From Clostridia bacterium (lineage in GTDB: Bacteria > Bacillota > Clostridia > Oscillospirales > Acutalibacteraceae): a stretch of 64,000 nucleotides of DNA. A program made the position numbers and the translations under genes. Positions 8,491 to 18,057 of the stretch are shown here, one piece after another. The notes beneath the pieces are model-generated. The model saw nothing but the letters and a program-made list of their open reading frames with translations, had not been told where the DNA came from and searched no databases. The stretch lies in assembly GCA_017548045.1 (NCBI GenBank), contig JAFYNR010000032.1:1-64000 (forward strand). The letters run 5' to 3'. The stretch's first letter is position 1, and each line of letters starts with the position of its first letter.

Positions 8491-11346
8491 TTAACCAATG
8501 AACTTTATTGTAAGAATCTTCTTGCCTGTGATTTCGAACTCTGCAAAGCCCTCACTGTCAACTGCAAGAGGCTCACCGTCGATTTCTTCAAGAGTAACAA
8601 GCTTGATTTCTTTCCACTTGTTGCCTGAATATGCAGGAAGCTCAAACTCGGCAACCTGTCTTTCAACGGGTGACTGTGCTTTTTCGACAGGAGCTATGCC
8701 GCCGTTGAGTCTGATTGCATTCTTGACGGTCTTATCCGAAGGATTGAACAGACGGACGATATAGCCTTCACCGTCTTCGCTCTTCTTGATTGCACTGACA
8801 TTGAGGTTTTCGTCCTTAAGCTCAAGGAAGGTATGGGTAAGAGGATTCTTGCCGTGTGCGGTAGGCGCAAGCTGACCTGCGGTAAGGTAGAGATTGAATC
8901 TTTCGCTTTCCTGCCATACGTTGCCTTCTTCCCAATCGCCTCTGTGGGGCATAAATGCATAACGGAATGTATTCACACCGATGCACTGTGAGCCTTTATC
9001 CCAATCGCTGTAATTCTGCATATCTGCGGTTACGCATATACGGAGAGGATATGCGCGGATAAGTGAAAGGTAAAGAGTGTTGCACTCATCGTCAGCAGCC
9101 TCGTAAGCTTTGAGACCTGTGTTAAGGAGTGCGGCACCGTTAACGCCGTCGGTAAGGTCAACGAAGGAATTCATGGGATGCTCTGTCATGGGGATTTCGT
9201 CATAAAGCGAGTAATCGGGCAGTGCCACGGGACGCTTCACAACGTCAAACTGACCCTGAGCATATGAGAATTCCGACTTGATATTGGTGGGGAATGCTAC
9301 CTGCAGGTAGTGATCCTCACAGCGGTTGTTGATTGTTGTTTCAACCTCAACAAATTTTGCACCCTTGCGGAGAGTAACAACGCTGTCAATATCAACGGGA
9401 AGCTTATGCTCGCTTCTTGATTTTTCGTCTGCGGAACGCTTTTCGGGAAGCATCCAGCGCATTGAAATCTTATATGCGGTTTCAAATTCACCTTCACGGA
9501 GGAGAGTGATTGTTGCTTTTTCATTGAGAGTAGTGAAAATCTCGTTGAATTCGGGTACAAAGTGCTCCCAGGGATTGCCGATTTCGCCGCCGTCCTTGAA
9601 GTAGCCCAGGTTTTCATAAACTCTGCCGCTTTCCTTCTCGGTGACGTTATAAGTACCGTTGCTGTTAAAGGTAACGCGGAGATACTCGTTTTCCATAACC
9701 TGATTTGCTCTGAGAAGGGTTACGGGAGTTGTTGCACGAACGTTGTAAAGAGGAGTAAGTCTGTAAGTCTTATAGCCCATTGCGGGAATATCCGATACCT
9801 CTGCCGCAATAAGATACTGCTCGGTATGAAGCACATTTGCCGTATCGTTGGGGTTCTGGATAATCTGTGCATTTGACTTGTTTGAAGAAATAATCTGATA
9901 CTTGATCTTGTTGCCGTCTTCGTCAAGAAGTGCGAAGCTGTCTGCCTTCCACTCAGCAGGAATTTCAACACGGAGGTTGACTGTTTCTGTTCTCTTGAAG
10001 GGTGCAGGGTTGAAGACTACAACCGCTGCATCGTCACGGTTCCATGAACGAAGGTCAATATCACCTGCAATATCCATGAACGCACGCTCAAATACGCAGC
10101 TTGAAAGCTCTCTTGACTGTCTGTAACGCGACATAACGTCTTCATAAACAACGTCTCTGCCGCAGGAACCTATGCTGTCGTGGCCGTGGTTCTGAAGAAG
10201 GTAATTGTATGAAAGGTCAATGAAGCCCTGAGGATAGGGTGCTCCTGCAAGTGAAGCAAATACTGCAAAAGGCTCAGCGTAGTTGATGAGTCTTCTTTCG
10301 GTATCAAAGTTTTCCTGCTTGATGTATGTTCTTGCAGAAAGAATCCAACCGCAGAGAATGCTTACGCTGCCCTTGGTGTAGGGGTCACGCATTTCGCCTT
10401 TGAGAACGGGTGCATTGGGGTCAAAATTATCGATAATACCCTGCTCCATCTCACGGAGTGTGCTGTGGAAAACGTCTGCTTCGGGAAGTGCGGCATCAAG
10501 GTCTTTGATAAGCTGAACCTCACGGGCATCGGGGCAGGAGGAATCGTGACCTGCCGACCAGAAGCGGTGCTGAGTCGTCCAGTCTGCATCCTGTTCCTTC
10601 ACAGCCTGCTCGGCTCTTGCCTGAATATTCTCGCTGTGATACTCATAGAAGGGATGTGTATACTGATAGTCAAGCTTCCAGTCACGGTCAATAAGCTTGA
10701 ACACGCCGTTATTATCGTTCCATACCATATCACGGTTATTTTCGTTTGACTGGTTAAAGTAAACGGGGCGCTGAACTACATACCAGATATTGTAACGGGG
10801 TCTTTTGCCAAGACGCGATGCCCAGATTCTTGAACCGTCAGGGCTTTCCCAGAAGAATTCGGAACGGGGTGCCTTGTATGTATTGATGCCTCTGTAAAAT
10901 GATGCGAAATTAATTCCGAAGCCTGAGTAAATCTGAGGAAGCTGTGAAATCTGGCCCCAACCGAAGGGTGAATAGCCGGTCTTGCTTATGCCGCCCATTT
11001 CCTTACCCATTTTGTGACCGAGAAGCAGGTTTCTGATAAGTGCCTCACTGCCTACGGTGAATTCATCGGGCAGGCAGAACCAGGGACCAACAGCAATTCT
11101 GCCCTCTTTGATGTACTTCTGAAGCTTTTCCTTCTTTTCGGGATAAACTTCAAGGTAATCCTGAATAGGCATTGTCTGTGAGTCAAAATGGAAATGCTTG
11201 TATTCGGGATTCTTGTCAAGAATATCAAGAAGCATATCCACCATATAGCCAAGCATATGCTGAGTGCGGCGTGCCGAGAAACGCCATTCTCTGTCCCAGT
11301 GAGTGTTTGATATAAAATGACACTGGAGCTTATCTTTCTTATCCAT
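8491..11346 (-). CDS. GH38 alpha-mannosidase-like protein lacking the usual nucleophile
   Basis: A 951-residue cytoplasmic protein of glycoside hydrolase family 38, closest by eye to the MngB-like group. HWDREW (His16, Asp18) and NHGHDS (about 386-391) supply zinc ligands, and GPWFCLPDEF, GHDSSCPDA and LSARTYIKQEN match conserved blocks. The block that should read G-Y-x-P-D-x-F-G, whose Asp is both zinc ligand and nucleophile, reads GYSPFGWGQ at 124-132, with Phe128 in the Asp position. It may use another residue, have a changed substrate, or be inactive. No signal peptide. It lies 11 bases downstream of the HAD gene, as an operon, with AAGGAG before its start. A canonical GH38 is encoded divergently. 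Confidence 0.87.
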   Translation of the reverse strand: MDKKDKLQCHFISNTHWDREWRFSARRTQHMLGYMVDMLLDILDKNPEYKHFHFDSQTMPIQDYLEVYPEKKEKLQKYIKEGRIAVGPWFCLPDEFTVGSEALIRNLLLGHKMGKEMGGISKTGYSPFGWGQISQLPQIYSGFGINFASFYRGINTYKAPRSEFFWESPDGSRIWASRLGKRPRYNIWYVVQRPVYFNQSNENNRDMVWNDNNGVFKLIDRDWKLDYQYTHPFYEYHSENIQARAEQAVKEQDADWTTQHRFWSAGHDSSCPDAREVQLIKDLDAALPEADVFHSTLREMEQGIIDNFDPNAPVLKGEMRDPYTKGSVSILCGWILSARTYIKQENFDTERRLINYAEPFAVFASLAGAPYPQGFIDLSYNYLLQNHGHDSIGSCGRDVVYEDVMSRYRQSRELSSCVFERAFMDIAGDIDLRSWNRDDAAVVVFNPAPFKRTETVNLRVEIPAEWKADSFALLDEDGNKIKYQIISSNKSNAQIIQNPNDTANVLHTEQYLIAAEVSDIPAMGYKTYRLTPLYNVRATTPVTLLRANQVMENEYLRVTFNSNGTYNVTEKESGRVYENLGYFKDGGEIGNPWEHFVPEFNEIFTTLNEKATITLLREGEFETAYKISMRWMLPEKRSADEKSRSEHKLPVDIDSVVTLRKGAKFVEVETTINNRCEDHYLQVAFPTNIKSEFSYAQGQFDVVKRPVALPDYSLYDEIPMTEHPMNSFVDLTDGVNGAALLNTGLKAYEAADDECNTLYLSLIRAYPLRICVTADMQNYSDWDKGSQCIGVNTFRYAFMPHRGDWEEGNVWQESERFNLYLTAGQLAPTAHGKNPLTHTFLELKDENLNVSAIKKSEDGEGYIVRLFNPSDKTVKNAIRLNGGIAPVEKAQSPVERQVAEFELPAYSGNKWKEIKLVTLEEIDGEPLAVDSEGFAEFEITGKKILTIKFIG

Positions 11347-11357
11347 AACCGTTCTCC

Positions 11358-12353
11358 TTATCCTTTAATGATTTTCATAATCTCTTCAAAGTTATTGCAG
11401 AAATGCGAGCAAACAGCCTTTGTACCGCTTGATTCGATGTTACCGCCTGCAATACCGATTGTGGTATAGCCTGCAAGACGTACCGAGCAGGCACCTGCGC
11501 CGCTGTCCTCAATACCCACAACTCTGTTTCTGTCAGCAAAAGCTTCGCCCAGACCTACGATTGAGGTTTCGGAATAAAGCCAGGGATGGGGCTTGGGAGA
11601 AAGCTCGCCGAGGGTACCTACGCTGCCTTTGCGCAGAGGGAAACCTGCGGAAATGATTGCATCATAGAAATCCTTGGGGTCGCCCATACCGAGGGTGCGG
11701 AATGCCGAAAGGATTTCGGGCCATGCCTTTTCGTAAAGACCGGATGTAACAAGGCCGATTTTAACACCCATATCTTTCAGTTCAAGGAGGAAATCCTTGA
11801 CACCTTCCGTGGGAGTGAATGCACCTTCCTTGCCTCTGCCTGCCATAATTTCTTCCATTTCTCTGTGAGTATGCTCAAAATAGAAATTACGGGCTTTTTC
11901 AAGGGATTCACCGGGGCAGTATTTATCAATACAATACTGCAGATGCTCCGATACGCTGTGACCCGAAACAAAGGGAAGGTCTGCATCCTCAAGCTCAAAT
12001 TTAGGGTTGCCCAGCATACTTGCGGTACTCATCTGAATAATCCATATCCAGAAATCCTCACTGCGTACCGTTGTGCCGTCAAGGTCCATAAGCACTGCGT
12101 TAAGAGGATATTCGGTCTTTACGGGGTAGACGGGATAATAAACGGGGTAAGCAATAGCCGACTTAACACCTGCCAGTGTATGACTGCCGAAGGATACAAA
12201 TTCAACCTTCTTGTCGCCTGTTGCAACAATGCAGTCAACGCCGTTTTTACCGCTTATGAATTTGCCGTCCTCTGTTGTTTCGAGGAGATGAAATCCGCTG
12301 TCGGGGCCGATAAGACCCAGATCGGGAATATTAACAGTTTTGTCAAGTAACAT
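11358..12353 (-). CDS. HAD superfamily hydrolase with N-terminal extension
   Basis: A cytoplasmic phosphatase or phosphomutase of the HAD class, subfamily like beta-phosphoglucomutase. Motif I is LMDLDGTT near residue 90, motif II VTSG, motif III the lysine in SPKPHPW, motif IV GIEDSGAGA, and a helical cap lies between I and II. Before motif I there are about 85 residues of unknown kind, ending in a tyrosine- and proline-rich stretch, which ordinary HAD enzymes lack. GAAAGGA lies 8 bases before the ATG. It is the first gene of the operon with the odd GH38, so a sugar phosphate from mannoside breakdown is a fair guess for its substrate, but only that. Confidence 0.85.
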   Translation of the reverse strand: MLLDKTVNIPDLGLIGPDSGFHLLETTEDGKFISGKNGVDCIVATGDKKVEFVSFGSHTLAGVKSAIAYPVYYPVYPVKTEYPLNAVLMDLDGTTVRSEDFWIWIIQMSTASMLGNPKFELEDADLPFVSGHSVSEHLQYCIDKYCPGESLEKARNFYFEHTHREMEEIMAGRGKEGAFTPTEGVKDFLLELKDMGVKIGLVTSGLYEKAWPEILSAFRTLGMGDPKDFYDAIISAGFPLRKGSVGTLGELSPKPHPWLYSETSIVGLGEAFADRNRVVGIEDSGAGACSVRLAGYTTIGIAGGNIESSGTKAVCSHFCNNFEEIMKIIKG

Positions 12354-12447
12354 CTGAATTTTCCTTTCAAAGTTAAAATTACAAATTATTTTACCACATT
12401 AAAGTGAATAAGTAAATCCAATTTTTGAATATTTAAAAGTTTTTATA

Positions 12448-12476
12448 TTGAAATATGCGGATTATGATGATATACT
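12448..12476 (+). promoter_or_regulatory. Promoter of the canonical GH38 gene
   Basis: TTGAAA and TATACT with a 17-base spacer stand 35 bases before the TTG start. The gap to the divergent HAD gene is only 158 bases. Confidence 0.7.
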
Positions 12477-12511
12477 GTAAAAGATAATACTTTCGGAAAG
12501 GAAGATATAAT

Positions 12512-15500
12512 TTGGCAGAAATCAAAAATTTGGACGCTGTTGCGGCTCTTGACGCAATGGATGCTCACGTTGACGACTGGCGCGATGCCGTCAAAGGCAA
12601 GCAGAGAGGCATTTTCTCATTTGACGACGTCGTTAATGTGAAACTCAAAACCCTCAAAAAGAGAATTTACACAGACATTGAATCACTCCCCGCATGGAAG
12701 ATGAAAGAATGCATCTACAAGGGCATCGGTGATTATGAATACCTTTACGATGAATGGAAGGACCTTAACGTAGGCGATAAATGGGGTAACAACGGTTGGA
12801 GCGCATTCTTCAAGAATTCATTCGACATTCCCGAAAGATTCGCAGGCAAGAAGGTTACGCTTAACGTTTATTTCGGCGGTGACTCTCTTCTTTCACTCAA
12901 CGGCGAACCCTATCAGGGTCTTGACCCCTTCCGTAACAGTGTTCTTCTTTCAGATTGCGCCGAAGCAGGCAAGCACTACGACGTTGACATTGAATCATAC
13001 TACGTATGGCATTCAAACGAATCAACCGTAAAGACTCTCTCCTGCTCATTCATCGGCGTTGTTGATCCTGTAATTGAAGAAGTTTACTGGGATTTCAAGG
13101 CAATCTTCAACGCACTCTTTATGCCCGTGCTTGACACAGGTCTTGCTGAAATAATCAGAGCTGCCCTTAAGGAAGCCTTCACTCACGTTAACTTTGACGT
13201 TGACGGCGATGAGTTCAAGGCAGGTCTTCTTGAAGCTCAGAAGGTTCTTAAAGAAAAGGTTTACAACAACCCCAACTACAAAACCGAAGGTACTCTCTCA
13301 CTTATCGGTAACTCACATCTTGATATCGTATTTATGTGGGCATACAAAGAATATGTGCGTAAGCTGGGCAGAACTCACGCAACAATGCTCCGTCTTATGG
13401 AGCAGTATCCCGACTTCATCTTCTCACAGAGCTCGGCTCCCACATACATTGAAATGCAGGATAAATATCCCAACCTGTTCGATCAGGTAAAACAGCGTAT
13501 CGCTGAAGGCAGATGGGAATACATCGGCGCAATGTGGGTTGAGCCCGACTGTAACCTTGTTTCGGGTGAATCCTTCGTGCGTCAGCTTCTTCACGGCGTA
13601 AGATATGCCGAGAAAACATTCGGCATAACTCCCAAAACCTGCTGGGTTCCCGATGTATTCGGCAACGGCTATGCAATGCCTCAGATCCTCAAGAAAGCAG
13701 GCGTTGAATATTTTGTAACTCACAAAATGGGTATCTGGAACGACACCAACCCCTGGCAGTATAACACATTCTGGTGGGAAGGCCCCGACGGCTCAAAGGT
13801 ATTCTCAATCGTTCCTCCCACTCACTTCATCGGTACGGTTGAAGCCGACTCACTGAAGATGAACTGGAAGAAATACACCGACAAGGCAACCATCGGCGAA
13901 TCAATGTACTGCTACGGCTGGGGTGACGGCGGCGGCGGTGTTGACACCGAAATGCTTGAATACGTAAAGCGTTATAAGAACTTCCCCGGTCTGCCCGAAT
14001 CAAAGGTAAGCAAGATTGAAGATTCACTTGCCCGAATGAAGGCAAACGCTACCGAAACAAACATCCCCACCTGGAAGGACGAGCTTTACCTCGAAGAGCA
14101 CAGAGGCGTTCACACCACAAAGGCTCTCCTCAAAAAGCTTAACAGATACAGTGAAAATCTCTACCGTCAGGCAGAAATCTTTGCGTCAATCGCAATGCAG
14201 TACGGTTACGAGTATCCTCTCGAGAAGCTCAACGAAGGCTGGCAGATGATTCTCACAAACCAGTTCCACGATTCACTTCCCGGCTCACACATCACGGAAG
14301 TATTCGGCGACCTTTGCGCTATCTATGATAACATCATCGCAATCGGTGAATCAGTCCGTGACGAAGCACTCAACGCTATCGCAGGCAACATCAGCGGCGA
14401 AGCAAAATACGGCAAGCCCTTTGCACTGTTCAATTCTCTCGGTGTTGCCACAACATCAAAGGTTGAGCTTCCCTATAAGGACGTTGAAGTTTATGATGCA
14501 GAGGGCAACAAAGTTCCCGTTCAGGCTTACACAAAGCTTGACGGCACAAAGGTTCTTGTTTTTGTTGCAAAGGACGTTCCCGCAGTAGGCTACAAGGTTT
14601 ACTACACCAAGGACGCCGCAGTTGCAGAAGCCGAGGCAATTGAAAGCGCAGATATCGAAAACGCATCATTCAGCCTTAAATTTGATGCAGCAGCAGAGCT
14701 TGTTTCAATCTATGACAAGAAAAACGACAGAGAAGTTCTTGAGGGCAAGGGTAACGTTTTCCGCATTTACGAAGACCTTCCCGGCAAGTACGATGCATGG
14801 GATATCGTTGCAACCTACACAGACCGTCAGTTTGACACTGAGGCAGGCAAGGTTGAAAGCGTTGTAAGCGGCGACGTATTCACCTGCGTTACAATCTCAA
14901 AGAACATTATGAAATCGGTTCTCAAGCAGAACATCATTCTCTATAATGATCTTGACAGAATTGATTTTGATACATTCATCAGCTGGCACGAGCAGGAAAA
15001 GCTTCTTAAAGTAGGCTTTGACGTTGATATCAAGGCTCAGAAGTTCACCAGAGATATTGCTTACGCAACCATTGAAAGCTCAAACTACCGTCACAATCCT
15101 TATGACAAGGCAAAGTTTGAGGTTTCTGCTCACAACTTCATTGATATGTCTGAAGACGGCTACGGCCTTTCAATCCTCAATGACTGCAAATACGGCTACG
15201 AGGTTGACGGTCAGAGAATGATTATCACCCTTCTCAAGGCTCCCATGAACCCCGACCCCAAATCAGACAGAGGCGACCACTACTTCACATATTCACTTTA
15301 TCCCCACGCAGGCAGCTGGAAGGATGCAGAGACTCTTGTAAGAGGTCTTGAAATCAATAACCCCCTGCTTCCCGTTGAGCTTGCAGAAGGTGCAAAGGGT
15401 GCAGAAAGCGGTTCATTCATCAGTGTTGACGGCAAGAACGTTACTCTTGAGGCTGTCAAGAAGTGCGAGGATGAAGATGCTTACATCGTTCGTTTCGTTG

Positions 15501-15676
15501 AAAAATCGGGCAGAAGAACAAAGGTCAACGTTCAGTTCTTTGCAGAAATCGCAAGTGTTGCAGAGTGTAACCTCCTTGAGCGTGAGGACGTTGCGGCTGA
15601 CATCGCAAACGGCAGTGCAATGAGCTTTGAAATCAATCCCTTTGAAATCAAGTGCTATAAAGTTAAAGTAAAATAA
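12512..15676 (+). CDS. Alpha-mannosidase, GH38, cytoplasmic
   Basis: A retaining, zinc-dependent alpha-mannosidase of 1054 residues, full length for the large bacterial GH38 type. Residues 1-260 are an N-terminal accessory domain. The catalytic domain has NSHLD (His269, Asp271), WVEPDCNLVSGES, WVPDVFG with the expected nucleophile Asp381, and NQFHDSLPGS near 590 for the last zinc ligand. The C-terminal 450 residues are the usual beta domains. No signal peptide, so it acts on imported manno-oligosaccharides. The start is TTG, chosen because AAAGGAAG lies 8-9 bases upstream and no ATG fits. It runs divergently from the HAD/GH38 operon, and the two probably serve the same substrate. Confidence 0.93.
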   Translation: MAEIKNLDAVAALDAMDAHVDDWRDAVKGKQRGIFSFDDVVNVKLKTLKKRIYTDIESLPAWKMKECIYKGIGDYEYLYDEWKDLNVGDKWGNNGWSAFFKNSFDIPERFAGKKVTLNVYFGGDSLLSLNGEPYQGLDPFRNSVLLSDCAEAGKHYDVDIESYYVWHSNESTVKTLSCSFIGVVDPVIEEVYWDFKAIFNALFMPVLDTGLAEIIRAALKEAFTHVNFDVDGDEFKAGLLEAQKVLKEKVYNNPNYKTEGTLSLIGNSHLDIVFMWAYKEYVRKLGRTHATMLRLMEQYPDFIFSQSSAPTYIEMQDKYPNLFDQVKQRIAEGRWEYIGAMWVEPDCNLVSGESFVRQLLHGVRYAEKTFGITPKTCWVPDVFGNGYAMPQILKKAGVEYFVTHKMGIWNDTNPWQYNTFWWEGPDGSKVFSIVPPTHFIGTVEADSLKMNWKKYTDKATIGESMYCYGWGDGGGGVDTEMLEYVKRYKNFPGLPESKVSKIEDSLARMKANATETNIPTWKDELYLEEHRGVHTTKALLKKLNRYSENLYRQAEIFASIAMQYGYEYPLEKLNEGWQMILTNQFHDSLPGSHITEVFGDLCAIYDNIIAIGESVRDEALNAIAGNISGEAKYGKPFALFNSLGVATTSKVELPYKDVEVYDAEGNKVPVQAYTKLDGTKVLVFVAKDVPAVGYKVYYTKDAAVAEAEAIESADIENASFSLKFDAAAELVSIYDKKNDREVLEGKGNVFRIYEDLPGKYDAWDIVATYTDRQFDTEAGKVESVVSGDVFTCVTISKNIMKSVLKQNIILYNDLDRIDFDTFISWHEQEKLLKVGFDVDIKAQKFTRDIAYATIESSNYRHNPYDKAKFEVSAHNFIDMSEDGYGLSILNDCKYGYEVDGQRMIITLLKAPMNPDPKSDRGDHYFTYSLYPHAGSWKDAETLVRGLEINNPLLPVELAEGAKGAESGSFISVDGKNVTLEAVKKCEDEDAYIVRFVEKSGRRTKVNVQFFAEIASVAECNLLEREDVAADIANGSAMSFEINPFEIKCYKVKVK

Positions 15677-15680
15677 TGCA

Positions 15681-15714
15681 CAAAAGACCTTCGGATTTCT
15701 CCGAAGGTCTTTTG
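15681..15714 (+). terminator. Terminator of the canonical GH38 gene
   Basis: CAAAAGACCTTCGG and CCGAAGGTCTTTTG form a perfect 14-bp stem with a 6-base loop, starting four bases after the stop codon. Confidence 0.88.
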
Positions 15715-15725
15715 TGTTGTTCAAA

Positions 15726-15908
15726 TTAAAAATACGATGATATTCTGCCGACAAAAGCAACTGCAATCCCGACTATTTTTTCAAAACCTTCAAGGGTTTC
15801 GGGTCTGCTAAACCATTCCATAAGGTCAAATCCGAAAACTGAAAGAATTTTGTCGATTGTCCCCACAAAGATTGCAAGAGGTATCATCCAGAAGCCTACG
15901 AATGCCAT
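15726..15908 (-). CDS. Small hypothetical membrane protein, 60 residues
   Basis: Not recognised. The 60 residues begin MAFVGFWMIPLAIFVGTIDK, one hydrophobic segment, followed by an amphipathic stretch and a second hydrophobic run near 45-55. I place the start at 15908 because GAAAGGAGTGATTAT precedes that ATG. The reading frame extends 45 bases further upstream, but without a ribosome site. It lies beyond the terminator of the redox operon and is likely separately expressed. A small membrane-anchored regulator or stress protein would fit, but nothing in the sequence decides it. Confidence 0.6.
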   Translation of the reverse strand: MAFVGFWMIPLAIFVGTIDKILSVFGFDLMEWFSRPETLEGFEKIVGIAVAFVGRISSYF

Positions 15909-15958
15909 ATAATCACTCCTTTCGGACTGATTATAGCATTTACGGCACAGCAAGCAAG

Positions 15959-16002
15959 AAACCCTGCTTTACAAATGAGAATTTCTCTGTAAAGCAGGGT
16001 TT
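15959..16002 (-). terminator. Terminator of the NuoE/NuoF/GltD-like operon
   Basis: A 15-base arm AAACCCTGCTTTACA pairs perfectly with TGTAAAGCAGGGTTT across a 14-base loop that contains its own small palindrome (GAGAATTTCTC). It lies 11 bases past the last gene of the operon. Confidence 0.85.
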
Positions 16003-16013
16003 ACATATTAATA

Positions 16014-18044
16014 TTATCCTAAAATTTTCAGTGCACCTGTGGGGCAAACCTCTGCACACTTGCGGCAATCCTTACAAACGGAAATTCTTTCACTGCCCTC
16101 AAATTCGGGCTTGATAACCGTTTTGAAGCCTCTTCCTACAAGACCGAGGATACTTTCGCCTGCAATCTCCTTACAGGCACGTACACACATATTGCAAAGA
16201 ATACATTTACCCTGGTCGCGCTCAATGGTAACAAGCCTTGTCTCCTTGAAGCACTCGTGCTTTTCACCTGCAAGCCTTGCAGGGTCAATGGGATCAAAGT
16301 TTGCATACTTTATGAGACGGCAATCCTTGAAGTCGTGACAGCCGCATTCAAGGCAGCGCTTCGCTTCGTTTCTTGCCTGCTCCTCGGTAAAGCCGTTGAG
16401 AACCGCATCAAAATTATGCTTTCTGTACTCGGGATTCTTCACCGACATAACAGCCCTTGCCTTCTTTTCACGGTCTGCAAGCATTTCAGCGGTTACGTTG
16501 CGCTCCGAATAATAGGGCTTGGGGAAATCCATAGGCATACCGAGAAGATACGCATTGATTGCTCTTGCGGCAATATTCGCTTCTGCAATGGCATCAATGG
16601 CGATTGACGCACCGTTGTTTGTAGCATCACCTGCGGCAAACACACCTTCAATGTCTGTAAGGCAGGTTGCTTCATCTGCCTGAATTGTTCCCCAGCCGGT
16701 TGTTCCGATTGCTTCAAGACCCGAGGGAGCATATTTCTGACCGATAGCGGAAATAACCGTATCAACATCAAGAGTTTTGAACGCACCTTCAACGGGCACG
16801 GGCTTTCTTCTGCCCGAAGCATCAGGCTCGCCAAGCTCCATAATCTGAAGCTTCACAGCCTTTACCTTACCGTTTTCGCCGATAATTTCATCGGGATTCG
16901 TAAGGAAAAGGAACTCAACGCCCTCTTCGATTGCTTCTTCTATTTCAATATCTTCGGCAGGAGCCTCAGCCCTTGTTCTTCTGTAAATTACGTAAACATT
17001 CTCTGCACCGCATCTTACGGCTGTACGGCAGGCATCCATTGCGGTGTTACCGCCGCCTACAACGGCAACGTTTTTGCCGATTTCGGGAATATTGCCCATA
17101 TTGACTTCACGGAGGAAATCAATGCCGCTGAGAACGCCTTCAAGCTCCTCGCCCTTGCAGCGCATACTGCTGCCCTTCCAGGCACCTACGGTTACAAGCA
17201 CAGCATCCGCACCGTTCTTGATTTCTTCAAAAGAAATATCTTTGCCCACCTTGACATTGTTTTTCATCTCAACGCCAAGCTTTGCAATAGCCTCAACCTC
17301 TTTTGCAAGCACTGCCTTGGGCAGACGGTATTCGGGAATACCGTAGCGGAGCATACCGCCCATTTCGGGCATTGCTTCATAAACCGTCACATCGTGACCC
17401 GAAAGGCGAAGATAATACGCCGCCGTAAGACCTGCGGGACCGCCGCCGATAATTGCAACCTTCTTGCCCGTTGACTCCTCGCAGACTGCGGTGTAAGGTT
17501 CGCTTGAAGCAAGGTCGTTATCCGCCGCAAAGGCTTTCAGATATGCAACCGAAAGCGGCTCTTCAACAAGCCTTCTGCGGCAGTGTGATTCGCAGGGATG
17601 AGGACAAACCCTGCCGATTGATGCGGGAATGGGAATTTTTTCTTTGATTATCCTTACGGCTTCCTTATCGTCACCGTTTGCAATAGCTTTAAGATAACCC
17701 TGAATATCGGTATGTGCAGGGCAGTTAAGCGAGCAGGGAGCAACACAGTCGCCCTCGTGGTCGCTCATAATAAGCTCAAGTGCAATCTTTCTTGCCTTTT
17801 TTACTCTGGGAGTTTCACTGCTGAGCACCATACCGTCTGCGGCAACGGTAGCACAGGCTCTCATAAGCTTGGGCATACCTTCACCCTCAACAAGACAAAG
17901 TCCGCAGGCACCGTAAAGCTTAAGCTGTCCGTTATAGCAGAGATTGGGGATTTCAATGCCGTTTGCGGCGGCTATGTTAAGCACGGTTTCGCCTTTATTT
18001 GCCAAACATTCTTTACCGTTTATCGTAACCTTAATCTGTTCCAT
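16014..18044 (-). CDS. Fused [2Fe-2S]-GltD-[4Fe-4S] flavoprotein, transhydrogenase-type third subunit
   Basis: A 676-residue cytoplasmic flavoprotein. Residues 1-80 are a complex-I-type [2Fe-2S] domain with Cys36, Cys47, Cys50 and Cys64 in the exact C-x10-C-x2-C-x13-C spacing. Then comes a cysteine-rich link and a GltD/NfnB-like module with FAD loop IIGGGPAGLTAAY and pyridine-nucleotide loop VVGGGNTAMDA. The C-terminal 100 residues hold two [4Fe-4S] clusters (CILCNMCVRAC and CKDCRKCAEVC). There are no H-cluster motifs, so it is not an [FeFe] hydrogenase. With the NuoE- and NuoF-like genes just upstream it resembles the three-subunit Sporomusa-type Nfn, which couples NADPH, NADH and ferredoxin. 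That assignment is by architecture and from memory. Confidence 0.85.
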   Translation of the reverse strand: MEQIKVTINGKECLANKGETVLNIAAANGIEIPNLCYNGQLKLYGACGLCLVEGEGMPKLMRACATVAADGMVLSSETPRVKKARKIALELIMSDHEGDCVAPCSLNCPAHTDIQGYLKAIANGDDKEAVRIIKEKIPIPASIGRVCPHPCESHCRRRLVEEPLSVAYLKAFAADNDLASSEPYTAVCEESTGKKVAIIGGGPAGLTAAYYLRLSGHDVTVYEAMPEMGGMLRYGIPEYRLPKAVLAKEVEAIAKLGVEMKNNVKVGKDISFEEIKNGADAVLVTVGAWKGSSMRCKGEELEGVLSGIDFLREVNMGNIPEIGKNVAVVGGGNTAMDACRTAVRCGAENVYVIYRRTRAEAPAEDIEIEEAIEEGVEFLFLTNPDEIIGENGKVKAVKLQIMELGEPDASGRRKPVPVEGAFKTLDVDTVISAIGQKYAPSGLEAIGTTGWGTIQADEATCLTDIEGVFAAGDATNNGASIAIDAIAEANIAARAINAYLLGMPMDFPKPYYSERNVTAEMLADREKKARAVMSVKNPEYRKHNFDAVLNGFTEEQARNEAKRCLECGCHDFKDCRLIKYANFDPIDPARLAGEKHECFKETRLVTIERDQGKCILCNMCVRACKEIAGESILGLVGRGFKTVIKPEFEGSERISVCKDCRKCAEVCPTGALKILG

Positions 18045-18057
18045 TTCGCCGCCTCCT

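Noticed and set aside
11586..12350. A 254-codon plus-strand frame
   Set aside because: Antisense to the HAD hydrolase gene with its four motifs; no promoter or ribosome site.
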